From Flavihumibacter soli (lineage in GTDB: Bacteria; Bacteroidota; Bacteroidia; Sphingobacteriales; Sphingobacteriaceae): a DNA stretch of 64,000 nucleotides. The translations under genes and the position numbers were made by a program. The DNA lies in assembly GCF_010692725.1 (NCBI RefSeq), contig NZ_JAAFZB010000088.1, forward strand, positions 1 to 64,000. The letters are read 5' to 3'. Below, one piece after another: positions 54,554-62,560 of this stretch (position 1 is the first letter of the stretch; the number at the start of each line of letters is the position of its first letter). A model generated the notes under the pieces. That model was given only the letters and a program-made list of their open reading frames with translations. It searched no databases and was not told the origin of the DNA.

Positions 54554-55498
54554 TTGAACATGAAATTTAAACTAGGTGATTTCGTTCGTTTCGTCGATGA
54601 ACGCATTGAAGGATATATAACAAGAATTATCGACGATCAAACAGTTGCTGTAACTGACAAGGACGGCTTTGAAATCCCGGTAATGGTATCACAGATAACC
54701 TGGGTTCACGGGCATGAACCTGCAGGCCGCAAGGCAGCAGACGAAAAAGCACCCGTGCAAAAGGATTTTCAAAGCCAGGGAATCTATCTTGCTGCTGTGA
54801 GCGATGAACGCACTTCATCGGTTGTGCATTTTCATGTACTTAACGAGAGCAGCTTTCAATTGCTGGTCTCCGTTAAAACGGAGAAGGATGGCAAATACAA
54901 GGGTGAATTCTCAGGTGAATTGGCAGGCCAGTCAATTGCTAAGATCTATTCAGCGACATTATCGGAACTAGATAAATGGCCTGAATTTCATATACAAATA
55001 CTGCGATATACCAGCACTGACAGAAAACCAGAGCTACCCTTATTTGTCAGCAGACGATTCAGAGGAAAAGACTTTGCGGGAGCAAAGAAACAGGTGCCAC
55101 TTCTGAAGGGCACAGGATGGATGTTTCAGCTTGACGAGCCAGAGTTGGTAATCGATGCACAAAAGCTTAAGGAGAGCTTTCATAAACCGGCCATTGAGAA
55201 AAAACTCATTGAGAACCCCGGCAAGGAAGTTGATCTTCATATTGAAAAACTCCGGGATGATCACCAGTTTCTAAATAGTTCCGAAATCCTCGACATACAA
55301 TTAAACTTCTTTAAGAAAGCTCTTGAAGCCGCTATCGTTCATAAGCTCGATTCAATCATCTTTATTCACGGAACCGGAAACGGCACGTTAAAAAACGAAA
55401 TCCATAAAGTTCTTAGCAAGCATGTGCAGGTAAAAACATTTATGGATGCCCGTAAAGAAAAGTTCGGCTACGGAGCTACACAGGTTGTTCTGAAATAG
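54554..55498 (+). CDS. DUF2027 and Smr domain protein
   Basis: A 314-residue cytoplasmic protein. The N-terminal part (FKLGDFVRFVDERIEGYITRI) is a small beta-barrel like DUF2027. The middle has an Ig-like region (VVHFHVLNESSFQLLVSV). The C-terminal Smr domain (about 230-314) has EVDLHIEKLRDDHQFLN and IIFIHGTGNGTLKNEIHKVLSKH. Smr domains often bind or cleave branched or structured nucleic acids; in Bacteroidota this combination is common, and its target is unknown. The ATG two codons in (54560) is an equally good start. It overlaps the convergent PepSY gene by 23 bp. Confidence 0.86.
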   Translation: MNMKFKLGDFVRFVDERIEGYITRIIDDQTVAVTDKDGFEIPVMVSQITWVHGHEPAGRKAADEKAPVQKDFQSQGIYLAAVSDERTSSVVHFHVLNESSFQLLVSVKTEKDGKYKGEFSGELAGQSIAKIYSATLSELDKWPEFHIQILRYTSTDRKPELPLFVSRRFRGKDFAGAKKQVPLLKGTGWMFQLDEPELVIDAQKLKESFHKPAIEKKLIENPGKEVDLHIEKLRDDHQFLNSSEILDIQLNFFKKALEAAIVHKLDSIIFIHGTGNGTLKNEIHKVLSKHVQVKTFMDARKEKFGYGATQVVLK

Positions 55499-56684
55499 CC
55501 CGGATACTGGACTTTTCTTTTCTTCTCTTTTTGTTTAGCCTGGCAATCCACATAATTGTCCCGGTCACTGGGAATGTGGCTCCAAGCAGGCAGGTGATAA
55601 ATGCGATCACCTTTGAGTAAACACCGAATATAGAACCTGTATGTACGGGCTTAAAGGTCGAACGAACTCTTTGCCCAAGATTCTTATCACTGAACATCAA
55701 GGCCCCAATTACCTGTCCGCTGTACTGATCAAGATAATAGGTATTCGATGCCATTTCAGGCGCAGTCTCAGGCAAAACTGTCACCGCAAAAACACCTGTT
55801 GAATCTTTTGGAAGGGAAATATTGTAGTACAATACACTCTTAATATCGCTGGAAGCTTTTGATAATACGGCACCAACGTTTAGAGGTTTTGCAGTTTCCG
55901 AATAAGCTGAGACAGGGGGCTCAGCAGGAGGTGCCATTTCAGATCTGGTCACAGTATAAATCCCCTTGTTGAACCATTGAAATGACCATGCAAGACCAGT
56001 AAAAGCAAAGATGAAGAGGAATATAGCAGTATAAAAGCCAAGTACAATGTGAAAATCATGATTCAGCCTTTTCCAGCTGCCATCCCATTTGATCTTCAAC
56101 CTTTGTGTTAATATCTTACGCGTCTTAGGCCACCATAAGATCACGCCGGTGATCAAAATAAAAAGGAAAATAAGAGTTGAAATACCTACAATATACTTCC
56201 CTGGCCCATCATTCTTGCCCAGCAGCCATCGATGCAAAGCAAACACTTTATAAAAAAACGTTTCCCTGTAGCTGTAGAGTTCAACGAGGCTTCCGCTATA
56301 TGGGTTTACGAATGCTATTTTCCTGACACCTTCGCCACCTTTACCTTCGCCTTTAACTTCCTTCGCTCCCTTCGAAGCTTTATCGCTTTCATCTTTGGAA
56401 GACTTATCCTTTTCGGTGATATTGATCTCAACAGTGCGGTTCGGATCAGTATAAGCTTTGTAAGTGGTAACCTTAGCATCCGGGTATTGAGCCTTCACCT
56501 TTTCCAACAGAATATCGGCCGAGAGTCTTTGTCCGGTCGGCTCTGCGTAATACCGATCAGGACTAGTCATTTCCTGCAATTCCTTTTCAAAGACCAGTAT
56601 AGCACCTGTTAAACATACGATCAGAATAACGATGCCTGCGGCCAAGCTCAGATACAGGTGAATTGTGCGGAAAAAAATCTTCAT
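55476..56684 (-). CDS. PepSY-TM membrane protein of the iron uptake locus
   Basis: A 402-residue membrane protein with the PepSY_TM layout: first helix HLYLSLAAGIVILIVCLTGAILVFEKEL, further helices near residues 165-185, 210-235 and 355-380, and conserved HRWLLG and HDFHIVLGFYTAIFLFIFAFTGL. Between the first and second helices lies a 35-residue Lys/Glu/Ser/Gly-rich insert (about 90-125, ending GEGKGGEGVRK). Such proteins accompany siderophore receptors and may reduce or release iron in the periplasm. It is 46 bp after the TonB receptor on the same strand. Confidence 0.88.
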   Translation of the reverse strand: MKIFFRTIHLYLSLAAGIVILIVCLTGAILVFEKELQEMTSPDRYYAEPTGQRLSADILLEKVKAQYPDAKVTTYKAYTDPNRTVEINITEKDKSSKDESDKASKGAKEVKGEGKGGEGVRKIAFVNPYSGSLVELYSYRETFFYKVFALHRWLLGKNDGPGKYIVGISTLIFLFILITGVILWWPKTRKILTQRLKIKWDGSWKRLNHDFHIVLGFYTAIFLFIFAFTGLAWSFQWFNKGIYTVTRSEMAPPAEPPVSAYSETAKPLNVGAVLSKASSDIKSVLYYNISLPKDSTGVFAVTVLPETAPEMASNTYYLDQYSGQVIGALMFSDKNLGQRVRSTFKPVHTGSIFGVYSKVIAFITCLLGATFPVTGTIMWIARLNKKRRKEKSSIRAISEQPV

Positions 56685-56730
56685 ATAATATCAGGGAAGG
56701 CTCGTTTAATCAACGACCGTTAAGTTAGCT

Positions 56731-59151
56731 TTAAAATTTATAAGAAATGGTTGTGAAGAACTGACGTGGGGCAATAGGATTAATACTGTTATCGTCATGC
56801 GCATTGTAACTTAGTTTATCCGTCAGGTTCGAGACCTTAGCCCGGAAAGCGAATTTTTTGTATTGATAACCAGCAGAGGCATCAAGAGTAGTGAATGCAG
56901 GCAGAGCCATCAATTTATAGGCATCGTTCTGTACATTCAGGCGGGTAGAACGACCGGCATAACGGTCTCCGAAATAAAGTGCACCGAGTCCCAGATCAAA
57001 ACCGCGGAGCTTACCATTATTAAATGCGTAAAATACACTTGCGTTTGCCGTATGAGCCGGGTTATACCGAAGTTTACTGCCTACCTCATAGATCGTGCTT
57101 TCTGTATAGCGTGTGTCGTTATAACTGTAGCCTGCCATAAATGAAAAACCTTTGTAAGCTCTGCTTGACAGATCGAGTTCAACCCCCTTACTTGTTACCT
57201 CTCCCGCCAGTTCCTGTGCTGTTGGAAATGCTGGATTATATTCCGGACTTCCCGGAAGGATTACCTGAGCCTGGTCGCTGTTAATGATCTTATAGACTGT
57301 CAGGTTTGCCGATAAGGCACCATTTAGAAAATCATTCTTCACTCCTGCTTCATACTGGTTAAGCATAGACGGTGATAAAGCTGACCCGGTGTTGTCGATG
57401 CCGGTATTAAGGTTGAACGAGTTAGCATAGCTTGCAAACAGTGCCATCGTTTTTAAAGGTTGATAAACAATTCCCAGCCTTGGAGTTAATGCATCATCAT
57501 ACTTGGGTTTGCCCTCAACGTTTGTGTTGGTAGCTTTTGTCAGGACATTATTCCGGGTTTCCATGTATGAATATCGCAGGCCCGCAAGAAGTTTAAAATT
57601 ATCAGTCAGGCTGATAAGGTCCTGTGCATAAACACCCGCTCTATTTACAGGATTTGTGTTGACTGTTGTGATTGATGAAGCTGGAATATCCGTGCGCTGC
57701 GCCGATTGATCGAAATTAAAGATATTGACTACGTCATAGGTTGTTGACTTCGGATTCGCCGGATCAAAAACAAATGAGTAGGCATTTGTCCGGGTATTAT
57801 ACTTATCGATATCAGCCCCCACAAGAAGACTGTGTTTGATCTTTCCTGTCAAAACTTCACCGGTCAGGTCTAATTGCCCCAGATAGTAATCTTCGCCGAT
57901 GGTACTGCGCTGCAATCCTCGGTTCCAGGTTCCATCAGCCTGAATGTTCGTTGGTCTTGAAGTGCTGAACTGATCCAGGTTATATGACTGGGCCGACGCC
58001 ATAGCCTTTAACTGCCATGTTTTATTGATATTATGGGTCAGGGTAGCGGTCGATGACAGTTGATCTACATTGTATCTTGCCCATGAAGCTCCAATGAACT
58101 GGGTCCGCGGAACCGCCGCGATCTCATAGTTAATAGCACCGATCCCAAAATCCGGTTTACGGCTATCATTAAGATAATCCGCTTCTACCAGTAGTTGTGT
58201 CTTGTTATTTATCTTGTAGAGCAGGGAAGGATTAACATAGAATCTTTCAGAGCTGACATTTTTCCTGAAACTGCCGGCATTCTCATAAGTTCCATTAAGA
58301 CGATATGCCAATTTTTCGCTGTTATTTACTGCCCCGTAAACATCGAGAGATGGTTTGTAGAAATTATAGCTACCAGTTCTGAAGGCTATTTCTCCGCCAT
58401 TCTGAAACTTAGGCTTTTTAGTTACCAGGTTCAAGATCCCGCCAGCTCCTACATTTCCAAATAATATGGCATTACTACCTTTCAGTATTTCCACACTTTC
58501 AAGTGAACTGATCTCGGGCATAACGCCGTTGTTAAAGCGTGAACCGTTCTTGAAAGTGTTATTGCTTCCAAAGGCAAAACCTCTCCCCGCTATTTCTTCC
58601 TGCGTACCGCCGGTAGAGCCCATTATGTAAACACCGTTGGCGTTTTTAAGCACATCGCTCATCCTGAGGCTTTGCTGTTGAGTTAATACCTGGTTATCAA
58701 TAATGGCTATACTTTGAGGCAGGTCCATAGGCTTAATGTTTGCCTTGCCCGCGTTTACAGGAATCTCGTTGCTACTGCGCTTTACCGCAGTGATGATTAT
58801 CTCCTTCAACTGCATAGCATCTTCCTTCACAACGAAATCGGCCACGGTCATTTTGCCGGAACGAACAGTAACAATTTGTCGCTGCTCCTTAAGGCCAACA
58901 AAGCTTACTTTAACAGTGTATTGTCCATCCTTTATGTTCTTTAAAATATACTCACCCTGCTCTCCTGAAATCGTTCCGCGGTTTATCTCCACAAGAGAAA
59001 CATTTACAAACGCCGCAGGCTGTCCATCCGAACTTTTAACAGTTCCTGAAATTGTTCCACCAGGTGCTTCTGCCCCGGTGGCAGTAATACCTCCTAAAAC
59101 GATGATAACAGCAACGATTAGGGTTTTCAGTTTATTACAAGAGTTTTGCAT
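56731..59151 (-). CDS. TonB-dependent siderophore-type receptor
   Basis: An 806-residue outer-membrane receptor. After the signal peptide a carboxypeptidase-regulatory-like domain (about 30-112) carries GTISGTVKSSDGQPAAFVNVSLVE and GEYILKNIKDGQYTVKVSFVG. The plug (about 125-260) starts LPQSIAIIDNQVLTQQQSLRMSDVLKNANGV and includes EIAGRGFAFGSNNTFKNG, like the FhuA/FhuE group. The barrel ends in the aromatic strand FFTTISYKF. A siderophore is the likely ligand. The upstream region has a strong promoter with an operator-like palindrome, so iron control is expected. The PepSY gene is downstream. Confidence 0.92.
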   Translation of the reverse strand: MQNSCNKLKTLIVAVIIVLGGITATGAEAPGGTISGTVKSSDGQPAAFVNVSLVEINRGTISGEQGEYILKNIKDGQYTVKVSFVGLKEQRQIVTVRSGKMTVADFVVKEDAMQLKEIIITAVKRSSNEIPVNAGKANIKPMDLPQSIAIIDNQVLTQQQSLRMSDVLKNANGVYIMGSTGGTQEEIAGRGFAFGSNNTFKNGSRFNNGVMPEISSLESVEILKGSNAILFGNVGAGGILNLVTKKPKFQNGGEIAFRTGSYNFYKPSLDVYGAVNNSEKLAYRLNGTYENAGSFRKNVSSERFYVNPSLLYKINNKTQLLVEADYLNDSRKPDFGIGAINYEIAAVPRTQFIGASWARYNVDQLSSTATLTHNINKTWQLKAMASAQSYNLDQFSTSRPTNIQADGTWNRGLQRSTIGEDYYLGQLDLTGEVLTGKIKHSLLVGADIDKYNTRTNAYSFVFDPANPKSTTYDVVNIFNFDQSAQRTDIPASSITTVNTNPVNRAGVYAQDLISLTDNFKLLAGLRYSYMETRNNVLTKATNTNVEGKPKYDDALTPRLGIVYQPLKTMALFASYANSFNLNTGIDNTGSALSPSMLNQYEAGVKNDFLNGALSANLTVYKIINSDQAQVILPGSPEYNPAFPTAQELAGEVTSKGVELDLSSRAYKGFSFMAGYSYNDTRYTESTIYEVGSKLRYNPAHTANASVFYAFNNGKLRGFDLGLGALYFGDRYAGRSTRLNVQNDAYKLMALPAFTTLDASAGYQYKKFAFRAKVSNLTDKLSYNAHDDNSINPIAPRQFFTTISYKF

Positions 59152-59157
59152 ATCTAT

Positions 59158-59172
59158 TTAGATTCATTCTAA
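59158..59172. promoter_or_regulatory. Operator-like inverted repeat at the TonB receptor promoter
   Basis: TTAGA and TCTAA arms flank a 5-nt spacer TTCAT; the imperfect outer bases extend symmetry to about 19 nt. It lies between the -7 box and the receptor start, where a bound repressor such as a Fur- or DtxR-type protein would block transcription. Confidence 0.5.
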
Positions 59173-59179
59173 TTTGAGG

Positions 59180-59209
59180 CAAATGTACGAGAGATTTTCA
59201 AATGACAAA
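59180..59209 (-). promoter_or_regulatory. Promoter of the TonB receptor-PepSY unit
   Basis: On the - strand TTTG (59206-59209), an 18-bp spacer and TACATTTG (59180-59187): near-perfect Bacteroidota promoter, 28 bp before the ATG. Confidence 0.75.
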
Positions 59210-59281
59210 GTATTATTTAGAATTATTATGAATAAGCAATGGAGAGAATTCCTATCTGATAGAGAGCTTAATAAATATTAC

Positions 59282-59289
59282 TAACTTTG
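59282..59289 (+). promoter_or_regulatory. -7 promoter box of the DUF763 gene
   Basis: TAACTTTG, an exact TAnnTTTG match, ends 6 nt before the ATG at 59296, again predicting a leaderless mRNA. Confidence 0.5.
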
Positions 59290-59295
59290 TTAGCA

Positions 59296-60498
59296 ATGAA
59301 ACGATCCGGTTCTGCAGACCTGCCTTTGCATTATGGCTATGTACCTCCATGGCTTTCTGAACGAATGTCGAAGTTGGGGCTGGCAATCGTGGAGACAATT
59401 ATTTCGGAATACGGTAATGCAGAAGTCCTGAGAAGGCTAAGCGATCCATTCTGGTTTCAAAGCCTGGGCGCTGTAATGGGTATGGACTGGCATTCATCCG
59501 GCATCACAACCTCTGTGATGGGAGCACTGAAACGGGCAATCAACCCGCACTCGAAAGAACTCGGTATCTATATCTGCGGCGGAAAAGGAAAATCGTCCAG
59601 GAATACGCCAACTGAACTTCTCCGGATCGGAGAGCAAACCGGCATCGATGCCAACTATTTGGTTCGATGCAGTAGGCTGAGCGCAAAAGTTGACAACACT
59701 GCCATTCAGGATGGTTTCCAGCTTTACCTGCATAGCTTCATCGTGAATGACAAAGCGGAATGGGCAGTGGTTCAGCAAGGTATGAGTCCAGGGAATGCGA
59801 CGGCCCGGCGATATCACTGGCACTCCCCTTCCATCACATCGTTCGTTGAGGAGCCGCACACCTTCATATATGGGCAGAACCAGGGGAAGATATTAAACTT
59901 AGTTGCGCATGAGTCGTCATCAGCCCGGAATGTGATGATGGAAATAACCCGGGAGGCTCCCCAATTGATGATCAGCGAGGCACAGAAGCTGGTCATGCCC
60001 GCCCATCATGATGGTAGAGCTAAAGACGTTGATCTGAAGAGACTGGGTGCCATGCTCTGGCTGGCTCATGAAAAAAAGCCGCAGGATTTCGAAGAACTTC
60101 TCTTGCTGGAGGGTGTAGGCCCGCGAACCTTACAATCCCTTGCTTTGGTAAGTGAAGTTATTTATGGGACGCCCTCCCGATTTAAGGATCCTGCCAGATT
60201 TTCTTTCGCGCATGGCGGCAAGGACGGGCACCCCTTTCCTGTACCCGTAAAAGTGTATGATGAAACTATTAGTATTCTGCAACGGGCTGTAGAAAAGTCT
60301 AGGTTGGGTTACGCCGATAAAACACAGGCAATCAGGCGCCTTTCAGAGATTTCCTTCGAGGCGGAAAAGGATTTCGTTCCCAATACCAACTTAAACAGGG
60401 TGATCAAAAAAGAACGAACAGATTCCTGGAAATACGGGGGTCGTACAGTTTTTGGAAAAGAGAAGCCTCCTGTAAGCTCTCAGTTAAAGTTATTTTGA
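59296..60498 (+). CDS. DUF763-family protein
   Basis: A 400-residue cytoplasmic protein. MKRSGSADLPLHYGYVPPWLSERMSKLG is the conserved DUF763 start, so the ATG at 59296 is used instead of a TTG three codons before. Other family segments are HSSGITTSVMGALKRAINP, SARNVMMEITREAPQLMIS and the helix-hairpin-helix-like LLLEGVGPRTLQSLALVSEVIYG (about 270-292), suggestive of DNA binding. The family is typical of archaea and scattered bacteria; its function is unknown. It diverges from the iron receptor and overlaps the convergent MBL gene by 9 bp. Confidence 0.9.
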   Translation: MKRSGSADLPLHYGYVPPWLSERMSKLGLAIVETIISEYGNAEVLRRLSDPFWFQSLGAVMGMDWHSSGITTSVMGALKRAINPHSKELGIYICGGKGKSSRNTPTELLRIGEQTGIDANYLVRCSRLSAKVDNTAIQDGFQLYLHSFIVNDKAEWAVVQQGMSPGNATARRYHWHSPSITSFVEEPHTFIYGQNQGKILNLVAHESSSARNVMMEITREAPQLMISEAQKLVMPAHHDGRAKDVDLKRLGAMLWLAHEKKPQDFEELLLLEGVGPRTLQSLALVSEVIYGTPSRFKDPARFSFAHGGKDGHPFPVPVKVYDETISILQRAVEKSRLGYADKTQAIRRLSEISFEAEKDFVPNTNLNRVIKKERTDSWKYGGRTVFGKEKPPVSSQLKLF

Positions 60499-61458
60499 TG
60501 AATGTTTGCCAACCCGGGTGACCAGCGTGTATGCCGCTAATGCTGCAAGGCCAAAAACCGAAGCACTCAAAAGTGGGTCGAAAGGTTTTGGCGGCAGATA
60601 TTGTACCCCTTCATCATTTGTTATTGCCGGATCATTCACATAGCGGCCGTGCTTAGGTACAGCCTTCTCCTGAAACGATGCGATTAGACCTTTAAGTCCC
60701 TGCTTTAACTCCTCTCCTTTCATTACGACCCCATGCCCTGTGGCGGCCACCATAGGTTCAAGATCAGCGAGTAGTTTCACCGACCGCTCGGCGGCAACCC
60801 AGTTATTCGTAAAATATTTTGGAGGTCCAGATAGTTGCTTTTTTTGAGTCAGCGAAGCAATGGCGGATTCCGTCTTCGTTGTTACAAATGCATCGCCGGC
60901 GATCAGGGTACGATCGGACTCCCGGAACAAGGAAATATGACCCGGCGAATGTCCGGGAGTATGCAGAAACTTCCAATCCTGTAAAACAGGGACGGTTCCA
61001 TCCTCAGGCAAAGCCTTCACCTTCCTTTTGAGATTGATCGGCCCCCTGGGAAAAGTCCATGAAAGAGAGCTCATCAGGCCCCCTCCAACGGATGGATCAG
61101 GTGGTGGGTACGCGGACTTCCCTGTTAAATACGGCAGTTCTGAATGATGGGCATATACCGGAACATCCCAATATTTCAGCAGGTCTTTAACTGAACCGGC
61201 ATGATCAAAATGACCATGGGTTAAAATAATTGCGGATGGCTGTGAATTTTCCCCAAACAACCGGGAAGCCATCTTCATTATTTTTTTAGTTGAGCCGGGT
61301 ACTCCCGCATCTATCAATATCCATTTACCCGAATCGCTCCCTTTAGAAACCATGTAGATATTCACAATAACTATCTTCATTCCCCAGACTCCGGCAGCCA
61401 CGTCAAAATAATCTATATTCTGCTTTATGTGGGTGGGCTCAATCACTTGATTATCCAT
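60490..61458 (-). CDS. MBL-fold metallo-hydrolase
   Basis: A 322-residue protein with a metallo-beta-lactamase core. The zinc motif is ILTHGHFDHAGSV near residue 80. The second His ligand is in LHTPGHSPGHISLF, and the aspartate in TLIAGDAFVTT. Further His residues lie in VAATGHGVVMKGEE. The C-terminal end has a hydrophobic helix (SVFGLAALAAYTLVTRV), perhaps a membrane anchor. The closest general class is the glyoxalase-II/lactonase-like hydrolases; the substrate is unknown. Its last codons overlap DUF763. Confidence 0.88.
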   Translation of the reverse strand: MDNQVIEPTHIKQNIDYFDVAAGVWGMKIVIVNIYMVSKGSDSGKWILIDAGVPGSTKKIMKMASRLFGENSQPSAIILTHGHFDHAGSVKDLLKYWDVPVYAHHSELPYLTGKSAYPPPDPSVGGGLMSSLSWTFPRGPINLKRKVKALPEDGTVPVLQDWKFLHTPGHSPGHISLFRESDRTLIAGDAFVTTKTESAIASLTQKKQLSGPPKYFTNNWVAAERSVKLLADLEPMVAATGHGVVMKGEELKQGLKGLIASFQEKAVPKHGRYVNDPAITNDEGVQYLPPKPFDPLLSASVFGLAALAAYTLVTRVGKHSSK

Positions 61459-61513
61459 CGCTAAATACTATCTGTTTATTTACCAATTTTATTTACAGTC
61501 CCGAAGAAGGACT

Positions 61514-62074
61514 TCACATCGTCAGGTTCATTTCAATTTTTCGGGCGGCCTCCCAATGCTTTTTTAAAACCGGCAAAGTCGCGGAGGCAAAGGCACTGAC
61601 ATCGGGATCACTATTTTCGGCGGCTTTTTCAAATAGATCGATATCTTCCTTATGATCATGTAACATCAGCGCCATATACTTTTCGTCGAATTCAGCGCCT
61701 CTCAAAGGGGTTAACTCATTTATATGTTTTTGGTGATCCTCGTTGGGAACAGCAGGAAGTATAATGTTTTTTTCAGATGCCAGCTTCTGTAATTCTGTAT
61801 TCGCTTTACTATGATCTTTAACCATCATAATTCCAAAGTTCTTGACACCTTCACTTCTGGAGTTCAGCTTAGCCATCTCACCCAATTGAACTTCCATCAT
61901 TCCCCCGCTCGCTGCTTTCATTATGAAATCCGAAATGTCGTCGTCTATAGCTGAAGCGTCCGAGTGTGCATGATCATCAATGCCTGAATGATCCTTAGAA
62001 CTTTTATTTGTATTACACGCCTGCACGGTCCAGATTACGGCCAGAAGAATAAAAAAAAGGGTATTTCGTTTCAT
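61514..62074 (-). CDS. DUF4142-family lipoprotein
   Basis: A 186-residue protein with a lipobox (VQAC, Cys20) after a hydrophobic leader. A short His/Asp-rich linker (DHSGIDDHAHSDASAIDDD) follows. The DUF4142 domain (about 48-182) is a ferritin-like four-helix bundle with DFIMKAASGGMMEVQLGEMAKLNSRSEGVKNFGIMMVKDHSKAN and a later AEFDEKYMALMLHDHKEDIDLF; the His and Glu residues could bind metal. Function unknown, though such proteins are often stress-linked. The His-rich linker may also bind metal; this is inference. Confidence 0.9.
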   Translation of the reverse strand: MKRNTLFFILLAVIWTVQACNTNKSSKDHSGIDDHAHSDASAIDDDISDFIMKAASGGMMEVQLGEMAKLNSRSEGVKNFGIMMVKDHSKANTELQKLASEKNIILPAVPNEDHQKHINELTPLRGAEFDEKYMALMLHDHKEDIDLFEKAAENSDPDVSAFASATLPVLKKHWEAARKIEMNLTM

Positions 62075-62145
62075 AACCTCTTAAATTTATTTGCAGAATT
62101 ACAATTTGTAAACAGGTTCAGGGTTGGAAGGTTTTAAACAAAAAA

Positions 62146-62189
62146 ATGGGTATTTATTCCAAATAAAATGGGTATTTATTCCAAATAAA
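62146..62189 (+). repeat. Perfect 22-bp tandem duplication upstream of the cold-shock gene
   Basis: The 22-bp unit starting ATGGGTATTTATTCC is repeated exactly, at 62146-62167 and 62168-62189, ending 7 bp before the -33 box of the promoter. Confidence 0.95.
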
Positions 62190-62195
62190 AATATT

Positions 62196-62224
62196 TTTGA
62201 TTATAATAAAATTCCATACCTTGC
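62196..62224 (+). promoter_or_regulatory. Promoter of the cold-shock gene
   Basis: TTTG (62196-62199), a 17-bp spacer and TACCTTGC (62217-62224), one base from the -7 consensus. It gives a short 5' leader of roughly 20 nt. Confidence 0.5.
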
Positions 62225-62248
62225 AATTATTATCAATAATTCAACACA

Positions 62249-62446
62249 ATGAAAGAAGGTACAGTAAAGTTTTTTAATGAAACTAAAGGATTCGGGTTCA
62301 TCGTACCCGCAGAAGCAGGTGAAGAAGATGTATTCGTACATTCATCTGGTCTAATTGATCAAATTCGTGAAAACGATAAAGTTCAGTATGATGTTGAGCG
62401 TGGCAAAAAAGGCCTTAACGCTGTTAATGTGAAAGTTGTTTACTAA
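62249..62446 (+). CDS. Cold-shock domain protein
   Basis: A 65-residue single cold-shock domain that binds single-stranded RNA and DNA and melts RNA secondary structure. The RNP1 motif is KGFGFIV and RNP2 is DVFVHSSG; the aromatic residues needed for base stacking are present. The start MKEGTVKFFNETKG is standard. The 5' leader is short, unlike the long cold-responsive leaders of enteric cspA genes, so regulation must differ. A strong terminator follows. It stands alone, with a tandem duplication just upstream of the promoter. Confidence 0.96.
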   Translation: MKEGTVKFFNETKGFGFIVPAEAGEEDVFVHSSGLIDQIRENDKVQYDVERGKKGLNAVNVKVVY

Positions 62447-62464
62447 ATCAACATATATCATTGA

Positions 62465-62498
62465 GCAAAAAAGCATGTCGAGAGACATGCTTTTTTGC
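62465..62498. terminator. Bidirectional terminator between the cold-shock and PIN-PhoH genes
   Basis: GCAAAAAAGCATGTC (62465-62479) pairs perfectly with 62484-62498 around a GAGA loop; the A and T runs make it usable from both strands. Confidence 0.9.
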
Positions 62499-62560
62499 GT
62501 TTGTACCCTAACACTATCGGAGATTAGTATCGCATTTACCATCCACACGAATTATCATTT

